Assembly: GCA_040386195.1 (NCBI GenBank)
Contig: JAZKFV010000005.1
Span: forward strand, 76,600 to 140,599
Source: JAJTCH01 sp040386195
GTDB lineage: Bacteria; Pseudomonadota; Alphaproteobacteria; Rickettsiales; UBA1997
Length of the DNA stretch: 64,000 nt
Reading direction: 5' to 3'
This document shows, piece after piece, positions 61,991 to 64,000 of the stretch. Position numbers and translations under genes: made by a program. Under the pieces are notes generated by a model that saw nothing but the letters and a program-made list of their open reading frames with translations, did no database searches and had not been told where the DNA came from. Numbering within the stretch: the stretch's first letter is position 1; every line of letters begins with the position of its first letter.

Positions 61991-63631
61991 TTATCCCATT
62001 CCAAGATCTGCTGAAGCCTGCTGATCCAAAGCTGGTGAGTGCGGTGAGCGCGGTGAGCGCGGCGAAGAAGATGGCGAATTTTCCCGACCTTCTTGCGGAT
62101 TTACAACTTCATCTATTTCATCTCTCTTTCTTTTAGGCGCCCTTTCTGCCATTGGCTGTCTTGAGTCGTGACGATAAAAAGCATAATTTTGATTACTTAC
62201 CTCCTCATCAACACGCAATTGAGCTTCATCTAATAACAATTGTTTATCCAGCATTCTTTGTACACCAAGCATATTCAGACTTTTTATTTGATCTGCTAAT
62301 TCAGGATGAGTTTCTTGAACTTTATCGGCAACAGCCGCAACCAAACCAGCTAATTTATCCGAAATTTCTAATTGTGGATTTTGAATTAAATGTCTTAAAA
62401 CATACTTAGCTTCAATTTGGTCAATCCTTTTTCGTTCTTCGTCACCGATATAAGAAACTTCATTTGGATTTTGACCATTAATTTTAATCTCCAAAATACA
62501 ATTAGGGAAAAGTTCTGATAAATTATGTTCTGGCCCTGAGGTTCCACGCAATTTAAGGAGTTTTTCTTGAACATTCATTCTTTGTTTAACCTCCTCAACT
62601 TCGGGGCCGTTTTTTAAATCCCCAAAATAAAGTTTGTGCATATGCAATATGATCATTTCAACACGTTCTTTTGCTTTGGACTCTACTTGCGCATCCACAA
62701 CAAGATTAAGCTCAAGAACCAAAGTGGATTGTGGTTTTTGATGGCGCATTGGTTGAGCTGTTACCAATGAGGAGCCAACCACAAGAACATTGAGTTCTGG
62801 AACAAATCCATCATCTGGTATAGAACCTATTCCAGATCCTCGATACTTATCTAAGCTAATTTTTGGTGTTCGACGCCCATCGCAACCACTATCAATATAT
62901 TCTATCTTTTGAGGATCAATATAGACGTAAGTCAGCGCCGCAGAAGTAAAATCAATTGTTGTGGTATCTGATTCTGGCGCAATATTTGCCAATTCACTAT
63001 TTGTATTGTCACCTTTTTGATCGATAGAAACAAATCTTAGAAGCTTCTTTGCCCTATCTCGCTTTTCTTGCAAATCAGGAAATCCAAGACCCTTGGAATC
63101 TACGAATCTTAAATATTGAAGATTTAGAAAGTTAGAAAAAATATTCCCAACCATCACTTTATCACGATTTTTCTGACTTTTCTCTATAACCAAATCAACG
63201 ACTTGTGAGGTTTTCTTTTCTATTTTGCTAACCTCATCTATTCTTCTAAATAGATGACTTAACTCATCAACCAAAAACAAATCATCCTTAATTGCCACAA
63301 AAAAATGTCTTAGATTTGGGCTTAATATCAAATTTAATAAAAATGGATTTTCACTTTCTTTAATTCCAAGCGCTTTGAGCAATTCTTCTTTTGTCTTAAC
63401 CACCAATTCTCTTAGATCAAGGCTGGCGATTCTTTCAATTCCAACCTTCTCAATTGCTTTTTGCAAATGTTGCAAATTTCTAAATTTAGGTAGATAAATT
63501 TTCTGATCCGGATTTGGATTTTCATTCAAAGACGCTTCAAATGCTGCAAACTGCTCATCATTTTCAATAAGCAAATCCATATAAACAGGATATTTCAACT
63601 GCGGATTATTTTGAGCGTTACCTTTGTACAT
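61991..63631 (-). CDS. Unknown 546-residue protein with eukaryote-like C-terminal tail
   Basis: I do not recognise this protein. It has no signal peptide or membrane helix. Residues 1-485 are mixed helix and strand (for example LPKFRNLQHLQKAIEKVGIERIASLDLRELV and the hydrophobic LVVGSSLVT). The tail (498-546) has the basic run PKRKRDEIDE, like a nuclear-localisation signal, then SP-rich repeats SPSSSPRSPRSPHSP encoded by a 9-base tandem repeat (three GGTGAGYGC copies, 62034-62060). Such a tail is unusual for a bacterial enzyme. A secreted effector is one possibility, but no secretion system is visible here. Confidence 0.6.
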   Translation of the reverse strand: MYKGNAQNNPQLKYPVYMDLLIENDEQFAAFEASLNENPNPDQKIYLPKFRNLQHLQKAIEKVGIERIASLDLRELVVKTKEELLKALGIKESENPFLLNLILSPNLRHFFVAIKDDLFLVDELSHLFRRIDEVSKIEKKTSQVVDLVIEKSQKNRDKVMVGNIFSNFLNLQYLRFVDSKGLGFPDLQEKRDRAKKLLRFVSIDQKGDNTNSELANIAPESDTTTIDFTSAALTYVYIDPQKIEYIDSGCDGRRTPKISLDKYRGSGIGSIPDDGFVPELNVLVVGSSLVTAQPMRHQKPQSTLVLELNLVVDAQVESKAKERVEMIILHMHKLYFGDLKNGPEVEEVKQRMNVQEKLLKLRGTSGPEHNLSELFPNCILEIKINGQNPNEVSYIGDEERKRIDQIEAKYVLRHLIQNPQLEISDKLAGLVAAVADKVQETHPELADQIKSLNMLGVQRMLDKQLLLDEAQLRVDEEVSNQNYAFYRHDSRQPMAERAPKRKRDEIDEVVNPQEGRENSPSSSPRSPRSPHSPALDQQASADLGMG

Positions 63632-63754
63632 AAGCTGATTTATTGATGAATAATTGAGGAGAATTAATTCTTTAGAATTTTGAAAATAAAAACTCTAAGA
63701 ATAAAAAGATACTAAATTATTATCAGCAAGATAGGAAAATTAGATGAGAAAATC

Positions 63755-63828
63755 TGGAGCGGGTGAAGGGAATCGAACCCTCACGGCCAGCTTGGAAGGC
63801 TGGAACTCTACCGTTGAGCTACACCCGC
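63755..63828 (-). tRNA. tRNA-Gly (TCC anticodon)
   Basis: A 74-nt cloverleaf on the minus strand: acceptor GCGGGTG/CACCCGC, D-arm AGCTCAACGGTAGAGT, anticodon stem CCAGC/GCTGG with loop CTTCCAA (anticodon TCC) and T-arm GGGTTCGATTCCC. CCA is encoded. Confidence 0.97.
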
Positions 63829-63848
63829 TTACGCTTCGCTACAGCGCG
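63826..63848. repeat. tRNA-flanking repeat, 5' side of tRNA-Gly
   Basis: CGCTTACGCTTCGCTACAGCGCG is the inverse of the repeats at the other tRNAs. It overlaps the first bases of tRNA-Gly. With 63896-63920 it forms an inverted pair around the Tyr-Gly spacer. Confidence 0.9.
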
Positions 63849-63895
63849 GCAAGCCCGTTTTTACAACACAGGCAAAAGCTATTTTACATCCCAAT

Positions 63896-63920
63896 CGCGC
63901 TGTAGCGCAGCGAAAGCGGA
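63896..63920. repeat. tRNA-flanking repeat, 3' side of tRNA-Tyr
   Basis: CGCGCTGTAGCGCAGCGAAA and the following bases directly abut the CCA of tRNA-Tyr. The repeat is slightly diverged from the copies at 52868 and 34674. It is the opposite arm to 63826-63848. Confidence 0.85.
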
Positions 63921-64000
63921 TGGTGGAGAGGGCAGGATTTGAACCTGCGAACGCTTGCGCGGACAGATTTACAGTCTGTTGCCATTGACCACTCGGCCAC
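63921..64000 (-). tRNA. tRNA-Tyr (GTA anticodon), partial
   Basis: The 3' part of a class II tRNA; the 5' acceptor strand lies outside the window. Anticodon stem ACAGA/TCTGT with loop CTGTAAA (anticodon GTA), a long variable arm, T-arm CAGGTTCAAATCCTG. CCA is encoded. It precedes tRNA-Gly in transcript order. Confidence 0.92.

Overview
The window is a chromosomal segment of an AT-rich alphaproteobacterium, most probably in or near the order Rickettsiales. The evidence is a 16S rRNA gene standing alone, with no tRNA-Ile, tRNA-Ala or 23S gene after it, rickettsial-looking 16S sequence, an NDUFS4-type complex I subunit, an IalB-like protein, an orphan CobS-like ATPase and palindromic repeats lying in frame inside enzyme genes. 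It is not a minimal parasite: it still encodes steps of diaminopimelate and peptidoglycan synthesis (dapD, dapB, murE, murB), trpE, purD, pyrD, dxr, gpmI, GDP-mannose synthesis and glutathione synthesis. No phage, plasmid, CRISPR array or insertion sequence was seen.

Layout. 1-8.7 kb: queD (5' end outside the window), ybgC, a membrane aspartic protease, yggS, a thiE/tenI homologue, manC, an ialB-like gene, phoU, purD, yajC and secD. 8.7-14.5 kb: an MFS transporter and an SDR on the minus strand, rho, then the solitary 16S gene with its promoter and a 37-bp processing stem. 14.5-30 kb: dapD, a KdpE/KdpD-like two-component pair, a large porin, holA, prfB with its programmed frameshift, pdhC, a HAD phosphatase, trpE, ppiD, murE and an OmpA-like protein. 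30-40.5 kb: an 1109-residue NfnB/NfnA-like flavoprotein, pyrD, tRNA-Thr, a CobS-like ATPase with a small ankyrin protein, nadK, lptF/G, a GST and a ureohydrolase. 40.5-42.6 kb: the clearest accessory slot (Phd/VapC, KilA-N protein, GNAT), split by a chimeric duplication of its own borders. 42.6-64 kb: tmk, an intradiol-dioxygenase-like secreted protein, polA, dapB, tilS, a gshB-like gene, dxr, gshA, an NDUFS4-like gene, tRNA-Ser, yidC, lon, rmuC, lepB, gpmI, murB, a 546-residue unknown with a eukaryote-like tail, tRNA-Gly and tRNA-Tyr.

The core genes serve cell-envelope building (MurB, MurE, DapB, DapD, LptF/G, ManC, YidC, SecD/YajC, LepB, PpiD, OmpA), replication and translation (HolA, PolA, Tmk, RF2, TilS, 16S) and redox or thiol metabolism (GshA, GshB-like, GST, Nfn-like, NadK).

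The most unusual aspect is the repeat ecology. At least four unrelated palindromic repeat families occur. Copies sit in frame inside SDR, MurE, PolA and the Nfn-like protein, one forms the C-terminus of the MFS protein, one has entered the pre-16S processing stem and left a 13-bp direct duplication, and one family touches all four tRNA genes. The speB-tmk slot looks like two alternative cargo alleles joined end to end.
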